Source: Cadophora sp. MPI-SDFR-AT-0126
Lineage: Eukaryota; Ascomycota; Leotiomycetes; Helotiales; Ploettnerulaceae
Direction of reading: 5' to 3'
Assembly (NCBI GenBank): GCA_020747065.1
Contig: JAGMVK010000022.1
Location: 992,001 to 1,056,000, forward strand
DNA: 64,000 nucleotides
Positions within the stretch are counted from its first letter, which is position 1. Every line of letters starts with the position of its first letter. The notes beneath the pieces are model-generated. The model had not been told where the DNA came from. It made no database searches and saw only the letters and a list, made by a program, of their open reading frames with translations. A program made the translations under genes and the position numbers. Positions 1 to 11,673 of the stretch are shown here, one piece after another.

Positions 1-176
1 TATCACGAACCCCTCACCGAGGCGTTGAAATTGACAATCACCATGGGCACTGGGTACAAGTAGGAAGGTAGACCAAACTTTCGATCGCTTCTTTCTCGCC
101 AGCTGCTTCTCAACGGTTCAAGTTCAGTCATCGCCACCTCGCCGTTCTTGTCCGTTCTCATTCCGCCTCGTCCAAT

Positions 177-1850
177 ATGCACTTCTCTATCCCCATTCTC
201 GCTACCGGCGTCTCTCTGATTGTTGGTGGTGCTTCAACGTACGCGCCTGTATCAACATCATGTCCAACCACCCCCCTGGTGCGATCTACTACCAGCGGAC
301 TCTCTGATAGCGAAGAAACCTACCGTGTCGTTCGGAAGGCCAAAGCAGACCTCGCCTTGGCATTTTGGCTAGTGAAGACCAATCCGGCGTTCATAACCGC
401 TTTGGAATGGGACATGCCAACCATTGCACTGACAAGCAGTGGTGGTGGATTTCGAGCTACCCTTTCTGGGGCAGGCACTGTGCAAGCTCTCGACGGTCGC
501 GATACATCCGTCAGTACCAGTGGTCTATATCAAGCAATCACCTACCACTCTGGTCTATCTGGAGGATCATGGTTACTATCCTCAATCATCGCCAACAATT
601 ATGCCACCATTACCAGCCTCTTCAACTCTAGTTGGAAGACTGCCCTCGCAAATGGATTGTTCAACCCTCTAGGAAGCCAGACTACAGTCTATAATACCAT
701 CAACAACGACCTCCTGCTAAAAGAAGCACAAGGGTTCCGCGGTACTATTGCTGATGCCTGGTCACGACTTATCTCATATGTCATCTTGCCAGGTGCCAAT
801 GGTGGAGTAGATAACCTACTCTCGCAAGTAACCACCAAGTCAAACTTCCAAACCTTCTCAGGCCCATATCCCATCATCCTAGCTCAACATGTCGATCTGA
901 GCGGAACCTCCTGCCTACCACCATCTGACGCACCATTCTGGGAGTTCACGCCATTCGAGACGGGATCTTGGGACAGCAGAATCGCCTCTTTCACGCCTAC
1001 AAAGTATCTCGGTACCTCACTCAGTGGTGGCAAGCCAACAACGGCAGGAAAATGCACAACCGCATATGAGAACCTCGGCTTCGTCGCCGGAACATCGTCT
1101 TCTCTCTTCCAGGATCCTGGAATTGGATTCAACGTTTCGGAGCCCCTGCTCGCCAATTTCTGCCAACTGACAGAGAGCGTCAATGTTTCCGACACCGCGG
1201 CAGCCACCAACGCAGCAGTCGGTGCTCTCCCTGGAGTTATCCCAGCCATCCAGTTCACACAAATCTCGGATCTGTTCGCAGCATGGCCCAATCCATTTTA
1301 TAACCTCTCTTCCGCGCCACTTGTTAAGTCCCAAGCCACACTTTCGATGGTTGATGGCGGCGAGTCTGGGCAGATCAACCCCATCTTCCCTATGCTTCTC
1401 CCACAACGAAACATCAGCGTCATCATCGTCAGCGACAACACGGACGGCAATAACAACTACCCATCTGGAAAGGAGATGCATGCAACTTATCTCGCCGCTC
1501 AAGCAGCTGGTCTAACCAAGATGCCATTTGTCCCTGAATCATCCGTCCTCTTGGCAGCAAATAAAACATCCGGCCCAGTCTTCTTCGGCTGTGGAGACAA
1601 AACCAAGGCAACGGTCGTCTGGATGCCAAATTACAGCGCCACTCCTGCTGGAGGCAACGTAGATACTAGTCGGATGCAGTATGATGATGCAGCAAACCAG
1701 CAAGTGGTTACCAACGGCGCAGCAGTCATGAGCCAGAATAACAGCAAAGCGTGGGCAACGTGTTTGGGATGTGCAATCATGCAGGACACTACCTCTGTCT
1801 TGCCGAGCGCATGTACCGCCTGTTTTGATAAGTATTGTTGGAAGTCATAA
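177..1850 (+). CDS. Secreted lysophospholipase / phospholipase B
   Basis: Intronless 557-residue reading frame. Fungal phospholipase B removes acyl chains from (lyso)phospholipids outside the cell or at the wall. The family signatures are present: SGGGFRA at residues 88-94 (Arg that stabilises the transition state), GLSGGSW at 126-132 with nucleophile Ser128, and MVDGGESGQ with the catalytic Asp at residue 393. The first ~20 residues are hydrophobic and end in small residues, as in a secretion signal. The C-terminus is Cys-rich (CLGC, CTAC, YCW) and no hydrophobic GPI tail is visible, so a soluble secreted enzyme is likely. N-glycosylation sequons are frequent. The start is the first ATG of the frame and keeps the signal peptide. 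Family assignment is firm; substrate preference is not visible. Confidence 0.93.
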   Translation: MHFSIPILATGVSLIVGGASTYAPVSTSCPTTPLVRSTTSGLSDSEETYRVVRKAKADLALAFWLVKTNPAFITALEWDMPTIALTSSGGGFRATLSGAGTVQALDGRDTSVSTSGLYQAITYHSGLSGGSWLLSSIIANNYATITSLFNSSWKTALANGLFNPLGSQTTVYNTINNDLLLKEAQGFRGTIADAWSRLISYVILPGANGGVDNLLSQVTTKSNFQTFSGPYPIILAQHVDLSGTSCLPPSDAPFWEFTPFETGSWDSRIASFTPTKYLGTSLSGGKPTTAGKCTTAYENLGFVAGTSSSLFQDPGIGFNVSEPLLANFCQLTESVNVSDTAAATNAAVGALPGVIPAIQFTQISDLFAAWPNPFYNLSSAPLVKSQATLSMVDGGESGQINPIFPMLLPQRNISVIIVSDNTDGNNNYPSGKEMHATYLAAQAAGLTKMPFVPESSVLLAANKTSGPVFFGCGDKTKATVVWMPNYSATPAGGNVDTSRMQYDDAANQQVVTNGAAVMSQNNSKAWATCLGCAIMQDTTSVLPSACTACFDKYCWKS

Positions 1851-3612
1851 GCGATCACGCGGGGAGCGGAAGTTAGTAATCGAATGTGGTGTACATAGAT
1901 CTGTAAGATGCGGCCTTGGTGTATATACTCAAAATTTACCTATGCCTCATGGCAAAATTTTAAAAGAAAGGAGAGTCCTCACATATTTATCTTTGTTAGA
2001 TGAGGCAATCTCTCTCTAACTATCATCGAGATGGCAAATCTTCTGGAAATGTTATCCTAGAACTAAGTATAGATCAGCTGGTTATTTTGGACGATGCTGC
2101 CTGACTTTCAATGAGCTGGGTACAGTATTTCATCTTGCGAAGCCAAATGGATGAGGGGAATGTTACGACTGGTTTGGTGGTTGGTGGACAGCTAAGAAAG
2201 GGTAGCTAAAGAATGCGCACCCGGCAACACTTAGGGAACCACCCAATCTTTACTATCTCTTATGCTTAAAGAGAACAAGTCATAGTCTGGCGAGGCTCCG
2301 GAGACACGGTCAATGTTTTGATCTCGGTAAAGTGCTTGGCATGTTGACGTTCGCCAAGCTGCTTCAAGAGTTGAGGCCGAGGTACACAATAGTAGTAGAT
2401 AGTGGTAATTTTGATGTTAAAAGGGCAGAGGTTCGGATATTGGAATGGCTTGAGATTGAAGCCAGGACTGTAATGAACACGATTCGGTGGCATTGGCTGT
2501 CGCTCAGCTCCACATGTCTTATCGTGTAAGGAGAGACATTATCTTTCATCAGAGCATCCGAAAATCTAGCTCCACAGCAACAGTATGGTAAATTGGATTC
2601 GACTGTTACCAACCTAGATATAACAGCATCTCTGAAATGGCGATTTCCTGGAATGAAGCAGATTCACTTGCATGTTTGCGGACTGTTTCTCATGGGAGAC
2701 TACTCCTTTGCTCCGAGGTTCCTGACCAGACTCGAGCTGATATCCCGTGGTCTATGGGGGATCACTCCGAAGCATGACACAGACTTACTACATTACGGCC
2801 GCTCACATCTCACATCTCTGTGACTTAAACTCGAACAAAGGTACAGAGAGCGTGCAAAGTAGATCGAGTATAACGTTCGGATAACTCAAATTGCTTATCC
2901 GTAGAATTCTTATGGCGGTGATGTGAGAAGGGCGCCCATTTTCAACGAATATAAAAAAACTAGAAAACATATTCCCCTCTATCATAGCTCTTCAAGCAAT
3001 GGACACAGTGAGTTCAATTCCCGATCCAGAGTTGTAGTCGCTCTTGAGTACTCGTAATATCGGATTTTGCCAAGATCAATCTTCTCAAACAGTTTTCGAT
3101 GGTTCAAAATTGACCAGCCGCGGATAGTCGAGCACGAAGATTCTCTGCGGTACTCGAAAAACCAAATCGCTCCAACAAAAAAAATCCAGAGTTGAGCGAG
3201 GAAAAAAAGACAGAAACTAGACTAAGGATACTCTGGCTGCTGTCAACGACGCCGTTTATCAATCCAAGATCTACACTCGATAAATTCAGTCGGCATCATC
3301 GAACTTAACTCTAGTCCTAGAATTGTCTCCTCCTTCTCCTTGCCCTTGTTCTTTGGGACAGGAGCCACGCCCGGCATTGATTTATCCATACCGGAACTTG
3401 TACCAGCCAGTGTCCTGAGTATGAGTAGAGAATAACCAGATCATCAATGGACACAAGCACATAGGGTCTATCATGTGCCAGCTGATAGGCGCTTTATCGA
3501 TACTTGGCATAATTAACCACAGCATTATTTACATTCAACACCGTCAAGCCAAGCTGGCTCTCTTGGTCGTATTTCTCCTGCCCCCCGCTTCACACTATTT
3601 CTTTTCCTGTAA
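1851..3612. other. Intergenic, no gene seen
   Basis: About 1.8 kb between the convergent ends of the lysophospholipase and laccase genes. Open frames here are short (under about 85 codons), overlap on both strands and lack recognisable motifs or splice patterns. The first ~100 bases should hold the lysophospholipase 3' UTR. No repeat ends were seen. Confidence 0.5.
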
Positions 3613-5739
3613 TCATATTCCCGAGTCATCTTGAAGTACACCAGCTGGAATATTTACATTGTCATAATGATAAGTCCATGCTGCACATTCTTCGTTCAGT
3701 TTATCTATTACATTACCCCTCTTCAATAGCGGAGCAATTGAGTCCGGCATCGAGACAAATTGTACTGCCATACCTGAACTTGCATGCCACGGTATATGAC
3801 AGTGCATCAACCATGCGCCAGGGTTATCGATTTGAAAGCCAATCAACAAGTAGCCGTTGATGTTTAACATGGCAGTATCGCGTCGCGGTGGGTTGTCAAG
3901 GTTCATCACTACCGTGCTGGGATCAAAGTTTGTCGCACCTTGCGCAATAATGACAAAATCGTGACCGTGCAAGTGTATTGGATGTGCTGCTCGATAGTAC
4001 ATGTGATCTGGACTGGGTATGGTTGAGTTATTCTGAATCAGAAAGTAGACCCAACTCTCTGCTTCGTAGTCGAGAAAGATTGGCGCCGTTGATGGAACCA
4101 TATGTTCTTCTGTGAGGTTTGCATAGTCATTTACAACTTTTAAGGTGGGCTCGCTCCAGTTCAGATACATGCTCTCTTTGCCGAGGATCCATTTATGAAG
4201 TGGCCCACTGAGGTCGGTCAGAACAGGGTAGCCCTGTAGAGCCCCATTCAGATAATCGCTCGTTGTGAGATTGTTCACAGGTTGTTCCACCTGACGTCGA
4301 ACTATCGGTACAATCTTAGAGGTCGGAGGGTCTCCACAGCCAAAGTTTTGGCGATTTTCTCCGGATGATTCGCAAGGATTGGCTGTAGAACTGGCATTGT
4401 ATCTTATGATGCCTAGCGTTGAGGTTGCGTTCGGCTTAGAGCAGTCGCGAGCATGCATCCAGAAGTTTCCTTCGGTGGCATCCGACTTGATCGTTGCATT
4501 TGCAGTCACAATGATTTCGTATCGTTGTCCTGACAACAATTAGTAGGAAGACTATACTTATACCATTGATTAAAACATACCGACTGCAATATTGATGGTG
4601 TCTGTCACATATGGCTCAATAGCAACGAAGTCAGTTCCAACAACTGTAAAACTGTGATCTTGTAGCCAGAATGTAAGCTGGGTGTCTGTCCCAGAGTTGA
4701 TGAGACTCATTTTGTATGTCGTCCCAGCTGTGAAGTTGACGGTGTAATAATTGGTTCTTTGTATACATGGCTCGCCGGGCTGGCACGAGTAGATACCCTG
4801 GCCTTGCATCAGAATTGAGGAAGCAACGGGCGGAGTACCTTCCAGCTCTAGGTAGTACAGAGATGAAGCCGGAGCGTGTAGCCAGTCATTGACCATTATG
4901 GGACCTAGATCAACATCGTAATTCAGGCTTGTGGGACCATAGAATTTCATTGGACCTGACAACACATTATAAGCACACATAAGTTCCTCTCGCTTCAAGA
5001 CATACCAGTTAAACCATCAGGATCTACAAGGTGGTCAGTTCTCAGTATATCATTCTGGATCATGCAAGTTAACATACACTGTAGACCAAAATGGCTATGA
5101 TACCAAGTAGTTCCGTATTGCGTGACACGAAACTCGTATGTCTTGGAGGAGTTGGGCTACTTTTGTCAGTCATCCATGTCTTTGGTCAATTATTCAATAC
5201 GATGTACCGGTACTGGGCACTCGGTAATCCCAGGGGTGCCATCTTCGAAATTTTGATTCAACATCCGGACACCGTGAAAGTGGATTGAGGTCCCATTTAG
5301 GTTGGTCAAGTTATTGAACACATTAATTCCTGTAGTTATTCATCAGCCAATGTTTGCCAAAAAGTACGAATTGACTGACGGAGTATGTCTCCCCAATTAG
5401 CCTCAACGAGGGGTCCGGGATATTGGCCGTTGATAACCATGCCCGGCCGCTCAAAGCCGTCAGGAGCGATGTGTGTATTGGTTATAATGAAGTTATACTA
5501 GATTTCATGTAAACGTCTCGAAGTAGGCTCACGAGCTGCGAAAGTTGACAAACCTCTCTAGTAACTCTTGTTTGGGGCACAACGTAAGCATAGTCGGTTT
5601 TGATATCGTACGGACCCCAGGCCGATCTACTCGCCGGCACGTTATTGATCGGAGGCAAGGGGACATCAACAAGACTTCCTGTTACAATGCCTAGAGCACC
5701 ATAAATGGCAAGCAATGGACACGATTTAAAAAGCATCAT
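3613..5739 (-). CDS. Laccase (multicopper oxidase), multi-exon
   Basis: Blue-copper oxidase that oxidises phenols and reduces oxygen to water. All four copper-ligand signatures are visible in order: IHFHG (about 5270), WYHSHFG (about 5110), [10 protein letters not shown] (about 3980) and HCHIPWH (about 3790). The C-terminus ends in DSGI, as in asco-laccases. I read seven exons: 5739-5554, one from 5497, one with the HFH motif, one with the HSH motif, a mini-exon encoding PDGLTG, one ending before 4570, and the last one from about 4530 to the stop at 3613. Two adjacent Met codons at 5739/5736 start a hydrophobic signal-like segment. An upstream in-frame Met at 5817 is less likely because it puts a polar stretch before that segment. 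Exact borders of exons 2-5 are predictions. Confidence 0.88.
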
Positions 5740-6706
5740 AATATATGTTGGAGGAAAGTTGATAGGATCAGGATTAAAACATTGGTGAAGGTACTTGGAA
5801 GCGGACTTTACCCCCACGGTTTATGAGTAAATGACCAAGTAGTGAGAACAAGTAGATTGTAGAGTTGTCATTCACATGTGGCGCACTGCTTTCCACACTA
5901 GGAAGTGTGCTACTCCGCAAGTATAAAGACATTCCAGCCAAGAATGCTACTATACACGATGCACTTTGGCCAGGTCACGAGGATAATTATGGTGTATAAT
6001 TGACAGTGCCTCGATGTCAGTACATATTTGAAGATAGGTCATGGGCAAGCCATGAATATTTTTTCCTATTAGTTTCACATTCCTAGCACTAATTAAGTTA
6101 GGGCCACAAGGTTCAGCCGGCGTGTTTTTGATAAGCCTATTTACGACATCCGAAAGAATAACACGTGAAGTTTCTTGCTCGCATTTGTGTCTCCAGTGGA
6201 GATACCTGGGACTCGGCCGCGTCCTACGCTGCAAACATACAAAACACATTCCTATCATTGCACTACACTTGGAAGTTCACGCTATACTATGCTTCAAATG
6301 TCACGTCTGTGTCTACATAGCGCGATATCAATCTAATGCGCGGATGCTACTGTCGCGTTATCATTTTGTAAGCCCATGATAGATCAGATATACATTCCTT
6401 AAACATAGAACACTTGAGATCAAAGGCGCAATCACATCGGGATAACGAGAGGACTAGGTACTTATTTTAAGATAATTCAGAAAAGGCAGGAAACTCTGTG
6501 TATAATCATCATAAAAGCCGCTTTCGTGTCGTCAGTTGATGAAGTTATAGCACCAACAGAGTTTCAATGTGTTGTAGAACAGCTTTATTGAATGTGTATT
6601 ATACCAAGTAAAAAGAAGTCATCCAAGTAAAGAGAAGTCTGCAAAATCCGATTCTGTGAAAAGCTTTTCTGAAAGCTCTCTTACCCAGTTCAGGTCCAGA
6701 CACAGC
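5740..6706. other. Intergenic, laccase promoter side
   Basis: Roughly 1 kb between the laccase start and the 3' end of the aquaporin gene, both on the minus strand. Only short, motif-free open frames are present. The part next to 5740 is expected to hold the laccase promoter; no specific control site could be supported. Confidence 0.45.
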
Positions 6707-7738
6707 CTATTTCGACTCCTCTGCATGGACTGCTGGTGAGAGCGTCATGTCGTCAACCCTCGCATTCGATCCCGGCGGCATAAGCCAGCAGAAGAACCCA
6801 TTAATTGCCGCGCCTGTGAGATCCCCCGCCCAATGAATGTAGTGATATTTCCAATTCCCACTCGCAGCCATCAGACCAAAACAACGTGCAGGGTTTACAC
6901 ATGCACCCAGGTATCCTTTTTTGACAAAGGCACTGCAAAACAAGACCAAACCGACCGCAAAACCAACAAGAATGGGCGCCAGTGAAGGGCTCACAACTAG
7001 GCGTTGGCGCGGATCAAGACCAACTCCAAAAGCAAGGTACACGACTGATAGAGCGGACAATGCTTCGATTGCATAAGCTGTAGCTGGTGTCGTCAATTGG
7101 GGGTCCAGGTAGCATCCTGCCAGGGCAGTTGCAGGTAAGGGACCATTGTCGACAGCTGCGCGGACGAGGAATCCTCCAATGGTTGCGCCTAGCAGCTGAA
7201 ACGAAACATAAAGAATCGTGCGAGGGAACGTAGCAAGACGAGCGCAAAACGTGCCGATGGTGATGAGTGGGTTGACATGACCACCCGAGACTGGACCAGC
7301 GACATAAATAAAGAGCGCAAGACTGATAATTGTCTCCGTGACACCAATGAGGGTTGGAACAAAGCCTCCGAGAGATGTTGCTCCCCCAAGCGGAGCAACT
7401 GCAAGTGTTGTTAAGCCGCTCAGAAATGTGAACATACACATGGCCCAGCCTTCGTAAAGGGCCTGCTTCCACAGCTCAATATGTAGTAGAGGGGCAAGGC
7501 GAAAGCTGTCACTCCACGAGAGGTAAGGCGCAGCATCAGGAGTTCGACGTAAGATGGCCGACTTGTCGGGGTGAAGGTGGTTGATTGAAAATTGTTGATT
7601 TCCACCAATTCGGCCAGCGAAAGGTCGCGAGATTACATGAGTTGAGTGATGATGGCCGAACCCGTGCTCATGACCGAAAAAATGTCCTCTTTCTTCGTCA
7701 ACTCTTGTCACAGGATGGCTGAATGAGATTGCCGCCAT
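6707..7738 (-). CDS. Aquaporin, X-intrinsic protein (XIP) type
   Basis: Single-exon 343-residue membrane channel of the MIP superfamily. The two half-helix loops read GGHVNPL and GACVNPARC. The altered first motif (NPL for NPA) and the Cys directly after the second NPAR are hallmarks of XIPs, a subfamily found in fungi and dicots. Six hydrophobic helices fit between about residues 85 and 330, with a long His-rich N-terminal cytosolic tail (HEHGFGHHHS). XIPs are known to pass small uncharged solutes such as glycerol, urea or H2O2 rather than mainly water; the substrate here is not visible. It lies next to, and on the same strand as, the aldos-2-ulose dehydratase-like gene, with 1.1 kb between them. 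Confidence 0.88.
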   Translation of the reverse strand: MAAISFSHPVTRVDEERGHFFGHEHGFGHHHSTHVISRPFAGRIGGNQQFSINHLHPDKSAILRRTPDAAPYLSWSDSFRLAPLLHIELWKQALYEGWAMCMFTFLSGLTTLAVAPLGGATSLGGFVPTLIGVTETIISLALFIYVAGPVSGGHVNPLITIGTFCARLATFPRTILYVSFQLLGATIGGFLVRAAVDNGPLPATALAGCYLDPQLTTPATAYAIEALSALSVVYLAFGVGLDPRQRLVVSPSLAPILVGFAVGLVLFCSAFVKKGYLGACVNPARCFGLMAASGNWKYHYIHWAGDLTGAAINGFFCWLMPPGSNARVDDMTLSPAVHAEESK

Positions 7739-8848
7739 TCGAAAAGAATTGTTTGTTCAAGCGATAAGTGAAGAACCAAGGCAATGAAAAGAAGTCTGAA
7801 TGAGTATACCAGAATATAAGTTCAATGTACTTCTAAGGTGCTTGATCCCAATGACGGTTTCCGGTGAAATCAGAATACTATAAGATGATGAAGCCTAGAA
7901 CCCGAGTATGGAATGAAGGCAAAAGTGCATTTCCACAGACCGGCTCCAGATTTCACTGTTGAGTTGATTGCAGTGTACTCATGCGGTCTAGATTCTCAAG
8001 CTTGCGAGGAGGAATGTAAACGAGAGCAGGCACTAACATATTTGCAAATGTCCAAATCTAGTAGTGGGACGAGGTAGTAAGACATCCTCCAATATCACTT
8101 GGTATATTCAGACGCCTGAACTCGTTGCATTCTCCCTTGGCGCAAGTCGTAGCGCCAAAACGCCACAGATCTGAGGCATTTGATCAGGGAGAGTGCGGTG
8201 TTCAAGGAAGGAAACTTCCTAACTGTTAGAACAAGTACGGTCTTGGAAACACGCGGAGCACAAAACACTAGAATATCAGCCATGTGGTGCTAACGTGGCC
8301 GCATATCGTTGGTTCACGACTCCTTAGCGTCATATCTCTAGTTCTCATTTCGGCCGGAAGCATCTCCCGCGGTGGAGGAATGCACTTGCTACTTTAACGC
8401 TTAAAACTTAGTTGTGCGAATGCGGGAAATCAAATAATACTTGTACTAAGTTTCCATGAAGCTTAGCATGGAGAATGGCGAGAGACTAAATTATTACTTA
8501 CATTGAAGGTGGCTAATTCGCTCGATTGCGACTTATAGAGCTCTACGAATTCGGCTTCCTTAGTCACAGCGTAATCCAACTCCAAGGCATGTAGTAGCAT
8601 ACCCATTTAAGCGGCGATATATGTTTCCAGGCGTAAGTGATAGTTTGGAACGGCACAAAATTTCGAGTTGATGAAAGAAATTGCATTGAAACTGTAAGAA
8701 CTAAACAAGCCAATTTATGTAAATCAGAGCAAAACGCAAAGCGTGTAAGACCATTTCCAAGTAAAATCCGAGCAGGCATAAGGCACCCTACCCCAAATGA
8801 GTACATCCTCAAGTTTCTGCTGAAGTAACTGAACGTTGCGCAGTGTAC
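7739..8848. other. Intergenic, no gene seen
   Basis: 1.1 kb between the aquaporin start and the stop of the next minus-strand gene. Open frames of 60-82 codons occur on both strands but are AT-skewed and motif-free. It should contain the aquaporin promoter and the 3' UTR of the upstream gene. Confidence 0.45.
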
Positions 8849-11673
8849 CTATAAGAGCTCAAGGTCTGGATTGAACTCAAGCGCCATCCAGACATCGACC
8901 CCAGGGGATGTTCCAGCCTGCCACTTGTGGTAAGGGTACTTGACAAAGTTGTTTTTACCTCGTACGGCTTTGCCGTAAGAGTCTCTCTCCCACATACCCC
9001 CATGCTCATATAAGCGTGGTAATGGCAAAGCATCAAATGCACTGTCTGGAAGACCATTGAGTTTTGTAGCATCTGTGCCAAGGTATTCTGGCTTGAGACG
9101 AGCCATTCCCCCGTTCCCGGTTCCCGCCGAGAGACAGACATGTACTTCTTCAAAGATGTCGGTACTGTGGTTGTGTACACCACAGTTAACTCCAGTTCCT
9201 TTTGAACAGTCAGCAATATTCTGAGAGGACTCGAAAGTGGGTTTAGGCTTCTTACCCGCTGTCCAAAATTGCATGTGCACTATAGGAGTTTGATCCTCAA
9301 ATCGGAAGCTAAATCCGGAAAGATTATAGAAATCGACGTTCTTAAACTGCTCACCCCACCAGAGGTCCTCTACTTTCTTAAAGGTGAAGTCCGGTGATTT
9401 GAGCTTGAATTGAGAGACGTCATAATTTGACTTGACGGGCACCTCTCCAGCTCTGGTATATGCCTTTGGCGTCCCAATCGGCACAAAGCGGAGTACGACA
9501 GATCCCTCTTCAGAGGACTGCACAGTTCCAGAGCTGCTTCGAATGCTGGCTGTGGTGAAGGGTGTGACCCCCAAAGGTGTTCGTATGGTCTTACCATCTC
9601 TGATGGAGCCATAAAGGACTTTGATGCCTTCCTCCTTCGACAACTGGATTGAGGTGTGCGGAGGGTACACTTCCACGCTGATGGAATAATCGGCGACATC
9701 GAGAAGCGATTGCGCAGCCTTGATGCTGATTTTGTTGGGGCGAGGAAGGTACACAAGTCCCTCATCTGCCCAAACCGTTGGAGTGATAGGAGACTTGCTA
9801 AGAGGTGTCTTTACTGGCGTATTCTCATTAAAATGAATCGTGACACGTGGTTCTGGCTCTTCATAATAACGTGCCACATTGTAGGACATGGATGCTATGT
9901 CGATATTTCCTTTGCCATTGAAGTCACTTCCAACGGTTAATAGAATTCTCTCGGATTTTGGTCTCCCACATACCCAAGTGCAATACGCGCAGACGACTCA
10001 TCCGCAATCTTATATTTTGCCCACAGGCCCTTCTCCAAGTCAATTGCTTTGTGGTACATGATACCCTTATTTGGATTGGCTCCAGGAGGTGGTGGAATCG
10101 ATTCTCCATTTTCATCTCGGTCCAAAGGTCCGAAGAGCGCAAATAGAAATTCATCATCCCCGTCGCCTGTAGCAGAAATTAGTCGTCGGTGCATTAAATT
10201 ACAATATCCACGTACCATCGAAATCTGCGCACACGATATAGTGGCCAGGGCCATCTCCAGTGTGTTGTAATTGATTAGGAGTTCCGTAAACGTCAAGAAC
10301 ATGGCGTTTCCATTCATAACCATTCAATCCGCGATTTGTTTTGGTGTAGACGCATGTTGTGGTGCCATGGAAAGGATCTGATGTGGCGATGTACGCAAAA
10401 GGATCATCTCCGATTCGTCCTACGTCAACACAGCCGGTCCCCCAATGATCGCCAGACCCGGGAGACTCAGATGTAGCCGATTGTCCTGGCCTTCTGGGCT
10501 CGCCACTGGTAATGAGATCACGTTTCCACTGCCCATCCTCAAAGTAAAGTCTGGTAGTACCCTCACGAGATGCGATAACCATGGAGTCAAGTCCATGTGG
10601 ACCGTCGAATCTAAGAACAATCAGCTAAAGTAGCGCAGACGTTAGGAAGAAACACGCACTTCTTTTGAGCAATTTCATGGATTACAGTAAAGTTCTGGTC
10701 GTCAATCACAGATGAGGCCCACTCATTTCTGCACAGTTGTCAGCGGCAGAAGACTTTACCAATGTGACAGGGGGGTGTACGATTCCAAAAGCTTATCTGG
10801 GCACTGAAATTTGATGATTGGAATAGGAGTCGTCTGGAATCCTAATTAGTAAGTGCTCAGAGAGTGCCTGGGTAGATGCTGGAAACCAACCTTGTCGTGA
10901 GGCCCATATACGACGGACGCTGCAATGACCTCAAGATATGTTCTGAACCATTAGTATCCTATTCCGTTTGATGGATCAACAGAACTTACTTCTGTGTGAA
11001 GTATCCGGCTTTGATTCTATGCATCGCCGGCCATCTTCCAATATACCTCTCTTTCCAGTGTCCTTTGTCAAGATTCCCACGACCTGGATTCTCCAACCAC
11101 GTTACGAATCCACCCTTTGGATGGCATTCCAGCATGAAAGGTCCATAGTCATGACAGATTAAGAGATCCATCAAACCATTCTTAGTGATGTCAATAGCAA
11201 CAACTGCAACAGGAGAGTCGAATTTTCCAATCTCCCATTTTTTCCAGACTGGGATGTTGTCAGTTAAGTCTTAGCACGTTGGGCTCTTTTCAACATACTA
11301 CCTGCCGAGTCTGAAACAGCGCCATTTGTCTTGTTTGAATCCACTGGAGAATGGCCATTGATTCCATTGATTCCGTTGACTCCATTGGCTTTTGTACCAT
11401 TGACCGCGCTCTGTTCCTCACGTTGGCCGTTTGTTCTTGGCTGTAGTGTTGTGACCAAAGGGTTCTCGAGGTACTCGATTATACCCGAAACTAATCCAGA
11501 TCTAGATTCATGTCAAATTCAGAAGAAGACAAGACGAATGGACAAATTACTAACGTGACAATTCCTGGTACACGATCGTCCTTATCAAAGTGAAAGGTCT
11601 CTACCCAGTACCCATCTTTACGCTTGTCTTCGATGACAGCAGCACCAAACTTTGGTACTTGTATCTCAGTCAT
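8849..11673 (-). CDS. Aldos-2-ulose dehydratase/isomerase-like (1,5-anhydrofructose dehydratase)
   Basis: Large multi-exon gene, about 800-900 residues. The N-terminal two thirds form a propeller-type region with FG-GAP/VCBS-like Asp-rich turns (ITKNGLMDLL, DGDDEFLFALFGP, FNGKGNIDIAS). The C-terminal third is cupin-like, with a metal-binding cluster GVHNHSTDIFEEVHV near 9140. This order matches aldos-2-ulose dehydratase (AUDH) of Phanerochaete, which dehydrates 1,5-anhydro-D-fructose to ascopyrone M and isomerises it to microthecin. The start MTEIQVPKFG at 11673 precedes a ~40-residue exon; later exons join in frame (for example 11458 region to 11255 region, then to 10990). An unusual Asn-Gly-rich stretch lies near 11310-11420. 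It is divergently transcribed from the glucan lyase gene that makes its expected substrate. The family call rests on remembered architecture and on this context. Confidence 0.78.

Noticed and set aside
884..1502. Long minus-strand frames inside the lysophospholipase gene
   Set aside because: They are antisense shadows of a clear coding frame and carry no motifs.
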